From positions 62,001-126,000 of the forward strand of contig NZ_JBHSBU010000002.1 in NCBI RefSeq assembly GCF_042650885.1: a stretch of DNA of 64,000 bases, written 5' to 3'. Positions 27,039-35,326 of this stretch are shown in pieces; within the stretch, counting starts at the first letter, position 1, and the number at the start of each line of letters is the position of its first letter. Source of the stretch: Chitinimonas_A lacunae (GTDB taxonomy: Bacteria; Pseudomonadota; Gammaproteobacteria; Burkholderiales; Chitinimonadaceae). The translations under genes were made by a program, and so were the position numbers. Below the pieces are notes generated by a model. The model did not search any database. It saw nothing but the letters and a program-made list of their open reading frames with translations, and was not told where the DNA came from.

Positions 27039-27749
27039 CTATAGCAGTCCATATTGCGCAGCCCGCATCGCGGCCTGATATTTGTTGGCCGCACCCAGCT
27101 TCTTCATCGCGTTCTGTAGATGAAAGTTGGCGGTGCGCTCGCTCATGCTCAGGATAATCGCCACTTCGCCAGCGGTCTTGCCTTCCACGGTCCATTGCAG
27201 GCATTCAAGCTCACGCCGGGTCAGGGAAGGGATAAGACGGTCCAGGTCGAAAATCCGATCGACCACCAATTGGGCAAACGAGGTAAACAGGCACAACTCG
27301 CCCACCTGATGCTGGACCACCCTCAGATCGTTATCAAGCGCCTTATCGCGCGACAGACCAACCAATACTCGCTTATGGGGCGTGGTCAGAATCGGCGTGG
27401 CGATGCCCGAATGAAAACCATGGGCACTGGCGGATTCCCACAGATCCATGGTATCGGTGGCCTGATAGAGTTCGGGCCCCCAAAGCACCGGGGTAGGCCT
27501 GGCCCTCAGAGACTTGAGTTTGGCGACAATCGGATCCCGTTTCAGATTTTCGGGATTGTTAGCGTCCCAGGTCTCGGGATAGTTATTCAGCGCAAATTGC
27601 TTGTGCTCGCCATTGACCTGGCCAACCGCGCATAAAATGGTGACGTAATCGAAACCTATCCGTTTGGCGAAGGCCACCATTTCCTTCCTCAAATCGTCCT
27701 CGGTCTGCACCTGTAGAACGTTCGAGAAGATATGATCCAGCGGGCTCAT
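27039..27749 (-). CDS. LuxR-type transcriptional regulator with autoinducer-binding domain
   Basis: 236 residues. Residues about 20-160 fit the acyl-homoserine-lactone-binding fold: NNYPETW (Trp61), RDP (Asp72-Pro73), VLWG (Trp90), and GFHSGIATPI. Residues about 172-230 are a LuxR helix-turn-helix: LTRRELECLQWTVEGKTAGEVAIILSMSERTANFHLQNAMKKL. The loop between Trp61 and Asp72 is two residues shorter than in TraR/LasR, and the usual ligand-contacting Tyr four residues after the Trp is Asn65, so ligand specificity may be unusual. No luxI is in the window. It converges on the peptide gene and is divergent from the metalloprotease gene; it probably acts at the lux box at 26680. Confidence 0.88.
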   Translation of the reverse strand: MSPLDHIFSNVLQVQTEDDLRKEMVAFAKRIGFDYVTILCAVGQVNGEHKQFALNNYPETWDANNPENLKRDPIVAKLKSLRARPTPVLWGPELYQATDTMDLWESASAHGFHSGIATPILTTPHKRVLVGLSRDKALDNDLRVVQHQVGELCLFTSFAQLVVDRIFDLDRLIPSLTRRELECLQWTVEGKTAGEVAIILSMSERTANFHLQNAMKKLGAANKYQAAMRAAQYGLL

Positions 27750-27907
27750 TCGACGATCCGATCGTTATTTCCTGAATAATCAACAGCGAATTATATCGCA
27801 GTCCCATCGTCACGACCGCTTGCCGTGGCGGCGAATCGGCTTCTGGCGCGGTATAGTATCGATAACTGGTATCGATTTTCCGCCAACCCACTACGCAAGG
27901 AGTCACC
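27750..27907. promoter_or_regulatory. Divergent luxR/protease control region with inverted repeat
   Basis: A perfect inverted repeat ATCGATA-ACTGG-TATCGAT (27858-27876) lies about 32 bases before the protease start, close to where a promoter or operator should be. The sequence before it (GGTATAG at 27850) is a possible -10. The protease ribosome site AGGAG lies six bases before its ATG. The binding protein for the repeat is unknown. Confidence 0.4.
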
Positions 27908-29386
27908 ATGTCGACGCCGCGTTTTGCTTCCCTTTTGTTAGGCTTGGGTTTGGCGCTGCCAGCCCATGCAGCACAGCTGTTTACCCTGTCACAGCAGGGC
28001 TTCGCCAGTCGTGGGGAAGCCCTGTTGCGTTTGGATGGCCAAGCAGCGTTCAGCGCCAAATCGGGCGACCGGCTGGATTTCCAGTTACCCGACGGCAGTC
28101 GCCATCGCGCCGCACTGGACCGCATCGTCCACCATCCCAACGGAGACCGCAGTTGGGTCGGTCATCTCGTCGACCAGCCAACCTATTACCGCGTATTGCT
28201 GACCCAGGGCAGCCATGGCCTGAGTGGCCGCATCCTGACTCCTCGCGGCGAATATCTGATCGAACCGTCTCCGGGCAACCAATTTGCCGCTGACAGCGCC
28301 AACTTGATCGATGTGCGCAGTCGTGGCCTGACGCTGCAACACGGCGGCGATGATGGCCTGATCCACCCGCGCAGCGACAGCCCGGTTCCCGAAACACCTC
28401 CCGCTTCCAGCTTCAGCACCGCCCAGGCCCAGATCGATGTGCTGGTACTCTACCCGGCCGAGCTGGCCAGCCGTTATGGCAACCCCGAGACCGTCATCAA
28501 CGGGCTTACCCTGGCAGCCAACCAGGCTTATATAGACAGTCAGGTCGGCATCACCTTGCGGGTGGTCAAGACCTTGCAGGTGTCGTATACCAAGCAGGTG
28601 GCGAGCTCCACCACGCTTGAAGAAATGACCTACGGCACCGACCCGGCCTTCAGTGATCTGAAGTCCTTGCGCCAGCAGTACGGCGCCGATCTGGTGACCT
28701 ATGTCCAGCCCTTCAATCGCACTGCCATGGGCAACTGCGGGATTGCCTGGGTAGGTGGTGGCGGTGGCCACCCGATTTCACAATCGCGAGATTACGGTTA
28801 TTCGGTGGTCGGCTATGGCCGCGATACCGGTGGCAGTAATTTCTTCTGCTCGCAGTACACCTATGCCCATGAGCTGGGCCATAACATGGGATCGAGCCAC
28901 GACCGTGCCAACAGCAGCACTCAAGGGGCCTATCCCTATTCCTATGGTCATGGCATCGCCGGTCAGTTTGGCACCGTGATGAGCTATATCTCGCCGGTCG
29001 TGGGCTATTTCTCCAACCCTCACGTCACCTGCCCCGGCAGCTCGCCTTGCGGCGTGGACGAAAACGCCAGCAACAGCGCCAACAATGCCTTGTCGCTCAA
29101 TAACACCAAGGCCGCAGTCGCGGCCTATATGGCGGAAGTCGCCGTACCAAACGACTCCGACCGGGTGTTCAATTGGGCCCAGGCGACCTATTCCAGTGTG
29201 CTCTACCCAGCCAACAGCAACTCCCTCACGGGCGCCGGCTACTATTACCGCCACTACAGCGGCAGCAACACCTATCTGGGCACCCAGAACAACCGAGTCT
29301 ATTTCCTCGACGGCAATACCGGTCAGCTATCCGATATGGGCGACCTTAGCCATTACCTGACCCAGGCGATCAACGCCGGCTATTGA
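27908..29386 (+). CDS. Secreted zinc metalloprotease of the metzincin clan (M12B-like)
   Basis: 492 residues. A signal peptide (FASLLLGLGLALPAHAA, cut near residue 22) is followed by a propeptide-like stretch, then the catalytic domain from about residue 172. The zinc site is HELGHNMGSSHD (His321, Glu322, His325, His331) and the Met-turn is TVMSYIS (Met358), which define a metzincin. The last 75 residues (DRVFNWAQATYSSVLYP...YLGTQNNRVYFLDG) form a small module seen at the C-termini of many secreted betaproteobacterial proteins. It stands alone, with its own terminator, next to luxR, and may be under the same control. Confidence 0.9.
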   Translation: MSTPRFASLLLGLGLALPAHAAQLFTLSQQGFASRGEALLRLDGQAAFSAKSGDRLDFQLPDGSRHRAALDRIVHHPNGDRSWVGHLVDQPTYYRVLLTQGSHGLSGRILTPRGEYLIEPSPGNQFAADSANLIDVRSRGLTLQHGGDDGLIHPRSDSPVPETPPASSFSTAQAQIDVLVLYPAELASRYGNPETVINGLTLAANQAYIDSQVGITLRVVKTLQVSYTKQVASSTTLEEMTYGTDPAFSDLKSLRQQYGADLVTYVQPFNRTAMGNCGIAWVGGGGGHPISQSRDYGYSVVGYGRDTGGSNFFCSQYTYAHELGHNMGSSHDRANSSTQGAYPYSYGHGIAGQFGTVMSYISPVVGYFSNPHVTCPGSSPCGVDENASNSANNALSLNNTKAAVAAYMAEVAVPNDSDRVFNWAQATYSSVLYPANSNSLTGAGYYYRHYSGSNTYLGTQNNRVYFLDGNTGQLSDMGDLSHYLTQAINAGY

Positions 29387-29399
29387 CCTTTGTGCGATC

Positions 29400-29434
29400 A
29401 CGACGCGATACCGTCAGGTTATCGCGTCGTTTTC
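29400..29434 (+). terminator. Terminator of the metalloprotease gene
   Basis: An 11-bp perfect stem, ACGACGCGATA (29400-29410) with TATCGCGTCGT (29420-29430), encloses a nine-base loop and is followed by a short T run. It lies 13 bases after the stop codon. Confidence 0.85.
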
Positions 29435-29535
29435 TGTCATCTAATAAAATTTTAAGAAAAACCTTCGCTAGGTGCAGACGCATTCAAACAGAAAATTATA
29501 TATTTTCTGCCTTTGCTAGTGAATTCCCCCCGTTC

Positions 29536-30213
29536 TCAACCGCGCTGGTCCACCCTGAGCGTCTGGGCCAGCTCGTGTTCCCATTCACTGGTGTATTCGC
29601 AGCCGTGGTAGTCCCTGAAATAAGGTCCACCAAGGGTGTAATGCACCAGCGCCGCATCGGGCATCGGCTCGTGGTAGCCGACCAGATGATTCCAGCGCTG
29701 CGGCAGCTCGCCGATCAAGCCTTCGTCTTCGAGCCATTTAAACTGGTGCAGCTCCAGTCCGCTGGCGCTGTTCACGTATTCGGGCGTCAGTGTCTGGCAA
29801 CGGGCGCAGTTGAACAGCATCACGCTTGACCAGTTCTTCTTCTGATATTTGCTTTGCGGCTGATTGAGGAATTTGGTGGTTTCGCGCGCGTTATGCTCGT
29901 GTTTGACACACATCACCGCATAGCGATCGTCGCGCAGTGCCCATAGTTTGGCGATATCGTCGAGTACGATCATGTCGCAGTCGGTAAAGATCGCCCAGCC
30001 CTGATAGTCGCATAGATAGGGGGTGAGAAAGCGGCTGAAGGAGAAATCGGTCGATTGCAGGGGATCGCGCGGACGAGTGAAGACATCCTGCAACTGAGAC
30101 AGCATCAGGGGCGTGATGCTGACCGGCTGGGAGGCGTGACGGTGGATGCTGTGCGACAGCACGCTGAACGAGACCGCCTCGCGCGCATCGTAGCCGATAA
30201 AGACTCGGATCAT
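29536..30213 (-). CDS. GT8-like glycosyltransferase
   Basis: 225 residues starting MIRVFIGYDAREAVSFSVLSHSI, the usual opening of small GT8-related transferases. The metal motif is FTDCDMIVLDD (Asp78, Asp80), and LVHYTLGGPYF near the C-terminus carries the second His-containing donor site. It is cytoplasmic. It stands between the protease and the surface-protein gene and has its own start (30211-30213), so it may be monocistronic or read through from the surface-protein transcript. A role in decorating the neighbouring surface protein is possible but not shown. Confidence 0.8.
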   Translation of the reverse strand: MIRVFIGYDAREAVSFSVLSHSIHRHASQPVSITPLMLSQLQDVFTRPRDPLQSTDFSFSRFLTPYLCDYQGWAIFTDCDMIVLDDIAKLWALRDDRYAVMCVKHEHNARETTKFLNQPQSKYQKKNWSSVMLFNCARCQTLTPEYVNSASGLELHQFKWLEDEGLIGELPQRWNHLVGYHEPMPDAALVHYTLGGPYFRDYHGCEYTSEWEHELAQTLRVDQRG

Positions 30214-30329
30214 AGAATAAGCCTTTTGGAGAAGTTGCCTGGAGATCGTTGCGAATCGACCCTTATCTTAACAAAGCGGGCCGAAACAAGGCTTGATCGA
30301 AGTCACATCAATGGCCTGAGGCCATATAG

Positions 30330-30359
30330 AAAAAAGCCACCGGTTGCCCGATGGCTTTT
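30330..30359 (-). terminator. Terminator after the surface-protein gene
   Basis: Read on the minus strand, AAAAGCCATCGG and CCGGTGGCTTTT pair (one G-T wobble) around GCAA and end in six T. It lies 53 bases after the stop of the surface-protein gene and should insulate the GT8 gene from it. Confidence 0.8.
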
Positions 30360-30412
30360 CATGGCATTGCTGAGCGCACACCCCGGTTGCCCGAGGTGGC
30401 GATGCAATCCGC

Positions 30413-32926
30413 TTACTGGACCGTGTACACCACTTTGTAGTTGGCGTTGTCGATCATGTGCTTGAACGGATCGCCCAGCGGGGCCAGGCCCAGACCGTAG
30501 CCGAACAGGAGCTGAGCGCCCTTGAACGGAGTCAGGTCGAGCGGGGTCGTGATGAAGTTCACGGTGTGCTCGCTCAGGTTGCCGGTGTAGTAGGCCGGAG
30601 CAGCAACGGACGGGTTGTACAGTTCCAGCGAACCGGAGCTGTTCAGGAAGAACACCGAACCGTTGAAGATCACAGCAGCGTACACGGCGCCCGGCTTGCC
30701 TTGATGCATGCCCGAGGCAACCACCTTACCGATCAGCGTAGCCTTGGTCTGATCAGCAACCGGCGTCACTTCGAAGATCGGAGTGGTGTCGTTGAGGATC
30801 GAACCAAACTTCAGCGTCTGCTTGTAAGCCTTGGCGCCCGTGGAGGAAGCCGGCTTGGAATCAGCAGTGCTGGTCAGGGCTTCATCGGTGCCACCGATGA
30901 TGATGTTGGCATCGCCATGGACGGCGGAGCTGGTAGCCTTGACGCGCAGGCCAGAGACCTTGATGGTCAGCGGGCCGTTGGCGGCAGCGGTGGACCAGCC
31001 GGCGCCCAGTTCGATGCGGTAGTCGCGATCGCTGTTGCCGAAGTGGGTGGTGGCCGGAGCGGTGATCAGGCTGGAGGTGGTGACTTCGGTACCAGCGCTG
31101 TTGTACACCTTGACGGTCGGGGCGGTGGTCTTGTCGAACACCACGCCGGTCGGCAGTTGGATGGCCAGGTTGTCAACGGTACCGCTGGTATCCAGAGCAC
31201 CCTTGGCGGTTTCGGCGATCACGATTTCCGGCATGGCGACAGCCGGGCCGTTGATGATCACGTTCACGGCAGTGCCAGTCACCGACGAGGTGGTAGCAGC
31301 CTTGATCTCAGCAACCTTGACGGTGTTGCTCGGCAGTTCGTTGCCGCTGACGGTCATCATCAGATCACCGGCGGTGGCATTGCTCAGGTCCAGCGTCACC
31401 TTGTTGGAGGTGTTGCCAACCGTGAAGTAGCCGAGGCTCAGGGTCTTGGTGTCGGAGGTCTGGGTGCTGGCGTTCACCGAAGCGGTGGCCGACGACACGG
31501 AGATCGAAGCCGGGGTCGGGACGTTGCCTTCGCTGTCGCTACCGAAAGCCAGGGTCGAGGAGGCCTTGAACAGGGCACCCTTGTCGAGGCTGACGGTGAA
31601 CAGGATGCCGGGCTTGATCGATTGCGGGGACTTCTCGTTCAGCTGAACGAAGTTGTCCAGGGTGACACCGGTGCGGCCAGCGAAGATCGCTTGCGGCGTG
31701 GTGACGTCCTTGTTGTCCTTGTCGACCAGCTTGGCGGTCACACCAGCTTCGATGGTAGTGGCCAGCGAAACTTGGCTGTTGATCGAGGCCAGCGAACCGG
31801 TACTCTTGACCGACAGCTTGATGGTGCTAGAACCAGCAACGGCGGAGGTATCCAGAGCGGCGTAGTTCGATACCACTTCGATACGCGAAGCCGAATGGAA
31901 GGCTGCGCTGGTCGAGGTGTCGCCCAGGGTCAGCACGATCTTGCCGGTGCCAACGCCTTCGATCTTGGTGATCGAGACGCCGGATACGGACAGCCAGCCA
32001 GCGCTACCTTGGGTAGTGCCGCTCAGCGTGGTGCTCAGGCCCGGGAACCACTTAGCACCGCTGTCGAGTTCGAGCTCGAGGGTACCGGTGGACAGACCCG
32101 TGTAAGCAGCACCGGTCACGCCAGTCACTTCCACGCCAGCTTGCGCTTGGGCGCTGCTGGACTTGGCGGTCACGGACGGAACGGTGGTGGCGCCCTTGAC
32201 GGCGGTCTTGTCGGTGGTCAGCTTGGCCAGGGTCAGCGAGCCGCCGGTGATACCGGTGGTGTTGCTGCCGCTGAAGCCGTCAACCAGCGTCACGGACACG
32301 TCGCCGGCCGAGGTGCTGCTCAGCGGAGCCAGGCTGGCGAAGTGGATGCTCAGGGTTTCTTCCAGGTTGGAAGACGGAGCAACGGCCAGCAGGATCGAAC
32401 GGGTCTTGTTGGTGGCGTCGTAGTACAGACGGCCGATGGTACCGGCGGACGACTGAACCAGCGTGTCAACGAAGGCGGTGTTCAGGGTGGTAGCACCCAG
32501 GCTGAACACCTTGGCGCCGTTGGTGGTGTCGGACACGAACACGTCCGAACCGCTGCGGAGCAGCGGAGCATAGGTGGTAGCACCGACATCGCCCAGCTTG
32601 CCGATGGAGTTGGCGCCGGAGAAGGTAGCACCACCTTCACTGTAGCCAGCAGCGCCGCCTTCGATGCGGGCGTTGTTCAGCTTGATGGTGATGTAGCCAG
32701 CGGTCGACAGGTTCGAGCCGCCCAGGGTGTTAGCCTGTTCCTTCAGATAGAAGGAGGCCGGAACGAAACCGGAGCTGTCAGCACTAACAGTGGCAGCCGA
32801 TTGACCGGTTCCGAGAGCATTGGTAGACGCAGCGAAGCCATTCGCCATCGCGACGGCGCCGCCAATCAGCGACAGCGCGGACACGACGCTCGTAGCGATC
32901 GCTTTGTGCTTGAATTGTTGACTCAT
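30413..32926 (-). CDS. Large Thr/Ser/Ala-rich, cysteine-free surface protein (S-layer or adhesin-like)
   Basis: 837 residues. The start at 32924-32926 gives a classical Sec signal peptide (KHKAIATSVVSALSLIGGAVAMA, cut near residue 30); a longer frame upstream has no sense. The mature part has no Cys, is rich in Thr, Ser, Ala, Gly and Val, and looks like a series of beta-sandwich repeats. The last 110 residues (VYAAVIFNGSVFFLNSSGS, LDLTPFKGAQLLFGYGLG, NYKVVYTVQ) are a module found at the ends of many proteobacterial surface proteins. Codon use (GGT, GTT and GCT more frequent than in neighbours) and a long leader with a strong terminator suggest high expression. Glycosylation by the divergent cluster at 33.4-45.1 kb is inferred, not seen. 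Confidence 0.82.
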   Translation of the reverse strand: MSQQFKHKAIATSVVSALSLIGGAVAMANGFAASTNALGTGQSAATVSADSSGFVPASFYLKEQANTLGGSNLSTAGYITIKLNNARIEGGAAGYSEGGATFSGANSIGKLGDVGATTYAPLLRSGSDVFVSDTTNGAKVFSLGATTLNTAFVDTLVQSSAGTIGRLYYDATNKTRSILLAVAPSSNLEETLSIHFASLAPLSSTSAGDVSVTLVDGFSGSNTTGITGGSLTLAKLTTDKTAVKGATTVPSVTAKSSSAQAQAGVEVTGVTGAAYTGLSTGTLELELDSGAKWFPGLSTTLSGTTQGSAGWLSVSGVSITKIEGVGTGKIVLTLGDTSTSAAFHSASRIEVVSNYAALDTSAVAGSSTIKLSVKSTGSLASINSQVSLATTIEAGVTAKLVDKDNKDVTTPQAIFAGRTGVTLDNFVQLNEKSPQSIKPGILFTVSLDKGALFKASSTLAFGSDSEGNVPTPASISVSSATASVNASTQTSDTKTLSLGYFTVGNTSNKVTLDLSNATAGDLMMTVSGNELPSNTVKVAEIKAATTSSVTGTAVNVIINGPAVAMPEIVIAETAKGALDTSGTVDNLAIQLPTGVVFDKTTAPTVKVYNSAGTEVTTSSLITAPATTHFGNSDRDYRIELGAGWSTAAANGPLTIKVSGLRVKATSSAVHGDANIIIGGTDEALTSTADSKPASSTGAKAYKQTLKFGSILNDTTPIFEVTPVADQTKATLIGKVVASGMHQGKPGAVYAAVIFNGSVFFLNSSGSLELYNPSVAAPAYYTGNLSEHTVNFITTPLDLTPFKGAQLLFGYGLGLAPLGDPFKHMIDNANYKVVYTVQ

Positions 32927-33478
32927 TAGGTTTTCTCCACTTGAGGGTTGGTTAAAGCTGCGCTCCCACACCCTGCGATTTGAAGTGTTGGAAGCGGATT
33001 GCTCGGTCACCACGCATCCGTCGTCCCGTACGCGTCTGCCGTGACGTCGGGCCGATAAGGCAGTGTTGCCGCGGTACGGATGCCTACCGCGTCATGCACG
33101 AATTACTATCATAGTGCACCGCCAGCGCGAGATGACTTTCCCGCCGCATCCCGGAATCTAACATCCCCCGCCAGATGACGTCAAACCAGCCTAGTGCAAA
33201 GTGATTATTTGCCCACAGGATCTGGTATCACACTGCAAACCAATCCTGCCAACTATCAAATAGTTAAATGACATAAAGCCCGGGCAGGCCCTCGCGCACA
33301 CCTGTACTAAATAGACCCGGAAACGTCACTTAGCAAATTCTTCACTGAAAGCAGAGGGGTGTTTTTGCAAAGAACAACCATGCTGCGCGCTTTGCCAGCG
33401 CAGCAGGCTTGCGCTATGGTTCAGCCCCGCAGCCGGCTTGCCTGTTCGCATCCAGCCGGATCAGCCTAGAGGATCATC
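32927..33478. promoter_or_regulatory. 552-bp divergent region: surface-protein leader and glycosyltransferase-cluster promoter
   Basis: On the minus strand a -10-like TATGAT occurs at 33113-33108, without a convincing -35, which would give a leader of about 175 bases for the surface-protein mRNA. Within that leader CGCGGTA (33070-33076) pairs with TACCGCG (33085-33091) around an eight-base loop, a possible mRNA-stabilising hairpin. The rest, 33120-33478, is AT-richer and should contain the plus-strand promoter of the TMTC-like gene; its ribosome site is GAGG before 33479. No small gene was found. Confidence 0.45.
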
Positions 33479-35188
33479 ATGCAAGCCATTCCTTCTTCAA
33501 GCCGGCAGCGATTATTCGCTCTCGGCCTGCTGGTATTATTGGTCGGCCTGGCCTATTCCAATTCATTTGGCGTACCGTTTTATTTCGATGACTATGGCTC
33601 CATCATCGGCAATCCGGCCGTTCAACAGGGATTGAATTGGCAAGCCCTTTGGGAATTTTCACCAGAACGAATTATCCCCTACGCCTCGCTGGCATTGAAT
33701 TATTCGCTCAATGGTTTGGACCCGGGCGGCTACCATCTATTTAACCTTTTAATTCATATTATTAGCTCGGTCCTGGTCTATTTCCTGACGCTGCGGCTTA
33801 CGGCCGGCCAGGACGACGAACAGGCCGCGCACTGGATCGCCCTCACCACGGCACTGCTGTTTGCCCTGCATCCGCTACAGACCCAGGCCGTCACCTATAT
33901 CGTGCAACGGGCAGCCCTGCTTGCCGGTCTGTTCTATCTGCTGGCGATGCTGGCCTACCTACAGGCGCGGCAGCGCCGGCAGCCCTGGTGGCTGCTGGTC
34001 TGCGCCACCGCGACGGCAGCGGCGCTGCTGTCGAAGCAGAACGCCGCCACCTTGCCGCTTGCCCTGCTGCTGCTCGAGCTGACCGTGCTGCCGGCCGGCC
34101 GCTACAACCGCAAGGTCGCGGCCGGCCTGCTGCTGCTGGCAGCGCTGGCCACCGTCTTTGCACTCTACAGCCCCGAAATTGCCGAGCGGCTGCGCGAAAC
34201 CCGCGATATCTCCCGGCTTGACTATTTCCGCAGTCAGGCACTGGCACTGTTCATATATATCGGCAAGTTCTTTTTCCCAACTGGACTGAGATTGGAATAC
34301 GGCATACAGCCAATCACGAGCTTCAATGCCATAGTAATTTTCTGTTTGCTTGCCCATATTGCGGCGATCGTTCTGGCGATTGTGCTGCGCAAAATCGTGC
34401 CATTGCTGAGCTTTGCCCTGCTGTTCTACTACCTGAGCCATGCGGTGGAATCGAGCATATTTCCGATCCGCGATCTGGTTTTCGAACATCGCAGCTATTT
34501 GCCTAATTGGGGACTGGCGCTGGCGGTGGCACTGCTGGGCTGGCGCTTCCTTGCCCGCCACCTGTCGCCACGCGGCCAGACCTGGCTGCTGCTGGTGCCG
34601 GCGCTGGTGCTAGGTGGTATGACTTTCGTGCGCAACGCCCAGTGGCGCGACCCGTTCAGCTTCTATCAGAAGAACGCCGAGCTGGCACCGCAGGCCGGCC
34701 GGGTGTGGCTGGCGCTCAGTGAGGAATACATCAAGCGCGGCGACACCGAAAAAGCACTGCGGCTACTGAACAACGCCCTCAAGGTCGAACAGGGCGGCGC
34801 AGTCACCCTATCGCTCGATACCGCCAACCAGCTGGCCCGTATCTTTATCATGCTGGGCGAGCTCGGTCAGGCGCTGAGTGTGCTCGACCAGTCGCTGGCC
34901 TCGTCACAGCCTGATTTTCCGCTGGCGCTCAGGGTCGATATGCTCGGTAACCGCGCCATCATCAAGACCCGGCTGGGCGAGCTGGATGCCGCCATCCAGG
35001 ACTGGCAGGCACTGCTTTATCTCAATCCGCGTCATGTACAGGGTCTCAGCAGTCTGGCGGCGCTCGAAGCCGCCCGCGGCCAGCATCAGGCAGCGGCCGA
35101 ACATTATCGGCGCGCCCTGGCGCTTGACCCTGACTACCAGCCGGCGCGCCAGGGGCTGACTGCCCTGACGCCGCATCTGCCGCGCTAG
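33479..35188 (+). CDS. TMTC/PMT-like GT-C membrane protein with C-terminal TPR repeats
   Basis: 569 residues. Residues about 10-385 hold ten or more hydrophobic helices, with the conserved first-loop acidic motif YFDDYGSIIGNP and later ALHPLQTQAVTYIVQRAALLAGLFYLLAMLAYL, both typical of the TMTC-type O-mannosyltransferase family and its bacterial relatives. The last 170 residues are TPR repeats (AGRVWLALSEEYIKRGDTEKALRLLNNALK). Such proteins transfer a sugar from a polyprenyl phosphate donor to proteins outside the membrane; the bacterial substrates are poorly known. First gene of the plus-strand cluster and divergent from the Thr/Ser-rich surface protein, which is a plausible target. Confidence 0.82.
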   Translation: MQAIPSSSRQRLFALGLLVLLVGLAYSNSFGVPFYFDDYGSIIGNPAVQQGLNWQALWEFSPERIIPYASLALNYSLNGLDPGGYHLFNLLIHIISSVLVYFLTLRLTAGQDDEQAAHWIALTTALLFALHPLQTQAVTYIVQRAALLAGLFYLLAMLAYLQARQRRQPWWLLVCATATAAALLSKQNAATLPLALLLLELTVLPAGRYNRKVAAGLLLLAALATVFALYSPEIAERLRETRDISRLDYFRSQALALFIYIGKFFFPTGLRLEYGIQPITSFNAIVIFCLLAHIAAIVLAIVLRKIVPLLSFALLFYYLSHAVESSIFPIRDLVFEHRSYLPNWGLALAVALLGWRFLARHLSPRGQTWLLLVPALVLGGMTFVRNAQWRDPFSFYQKNAELAPQAGRVWLALSEEYIKRGDTEKALRLLNNALKVEQGGAVTLSLDTANQLARIFIMLGELGQALSVLDQSLASSQPDFPLALRVDMLGNRAIIKTRLGELDAAIQDWQALLYLNPRHVQGLSSLAALEAARGQHQAAAEHYRRALALDPDYQPARQGLTALTPHLPR

Positions 35189-35326
35189 CCCGGACTTGGC
35201 CGGCAGCGAAGGTGTTATGATGGCGCCGCCTCGCGCTGCCGGCCCTGCCGGATTGCCCCGCACCCGTTCTGGCCAAGGCCGGCCAAGGCCCGCGCCCAGA
35301 TCCGTCTCACCGTTTCATGGATCGCT
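35189..35326. other. Intergenic gap without a recognisable element
   Basis: 138 bp. It contains a direct duplication of GGCCAAGGCC (about 35271-35291), but no terminator or clear promoter. The next gene may be read through. Confidence 0.4.

Noticed and set aside
27771..27786. Lux-box-like CCTGAATAATCAACAG upstream of luxR
   Set aside because: The half-sites are CTG-N9-CAG, one base short of the N10 spacing, and the outer bases do not match.
29489..29509. AT-rich dyad CAGAAAAT-TATAT-ATTTTCTG as terminator of the GT8 gene
   Set aside because: The stem is A/T pairs and no clear T run follows on the minus strand; it may be only a cruciform-prone spacer.
30458..32929. A very long open frame on the plus strand opposite the surface-protein gene
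   Set aside because: It is the mirror of a GC-biased Thr/Ser/Ala-rich gene; its translation is Gly/Arg/His-rich, low in complexity, has no ribosome site and no recognisable fold. The minus strand has a signal peptide and a terminator.
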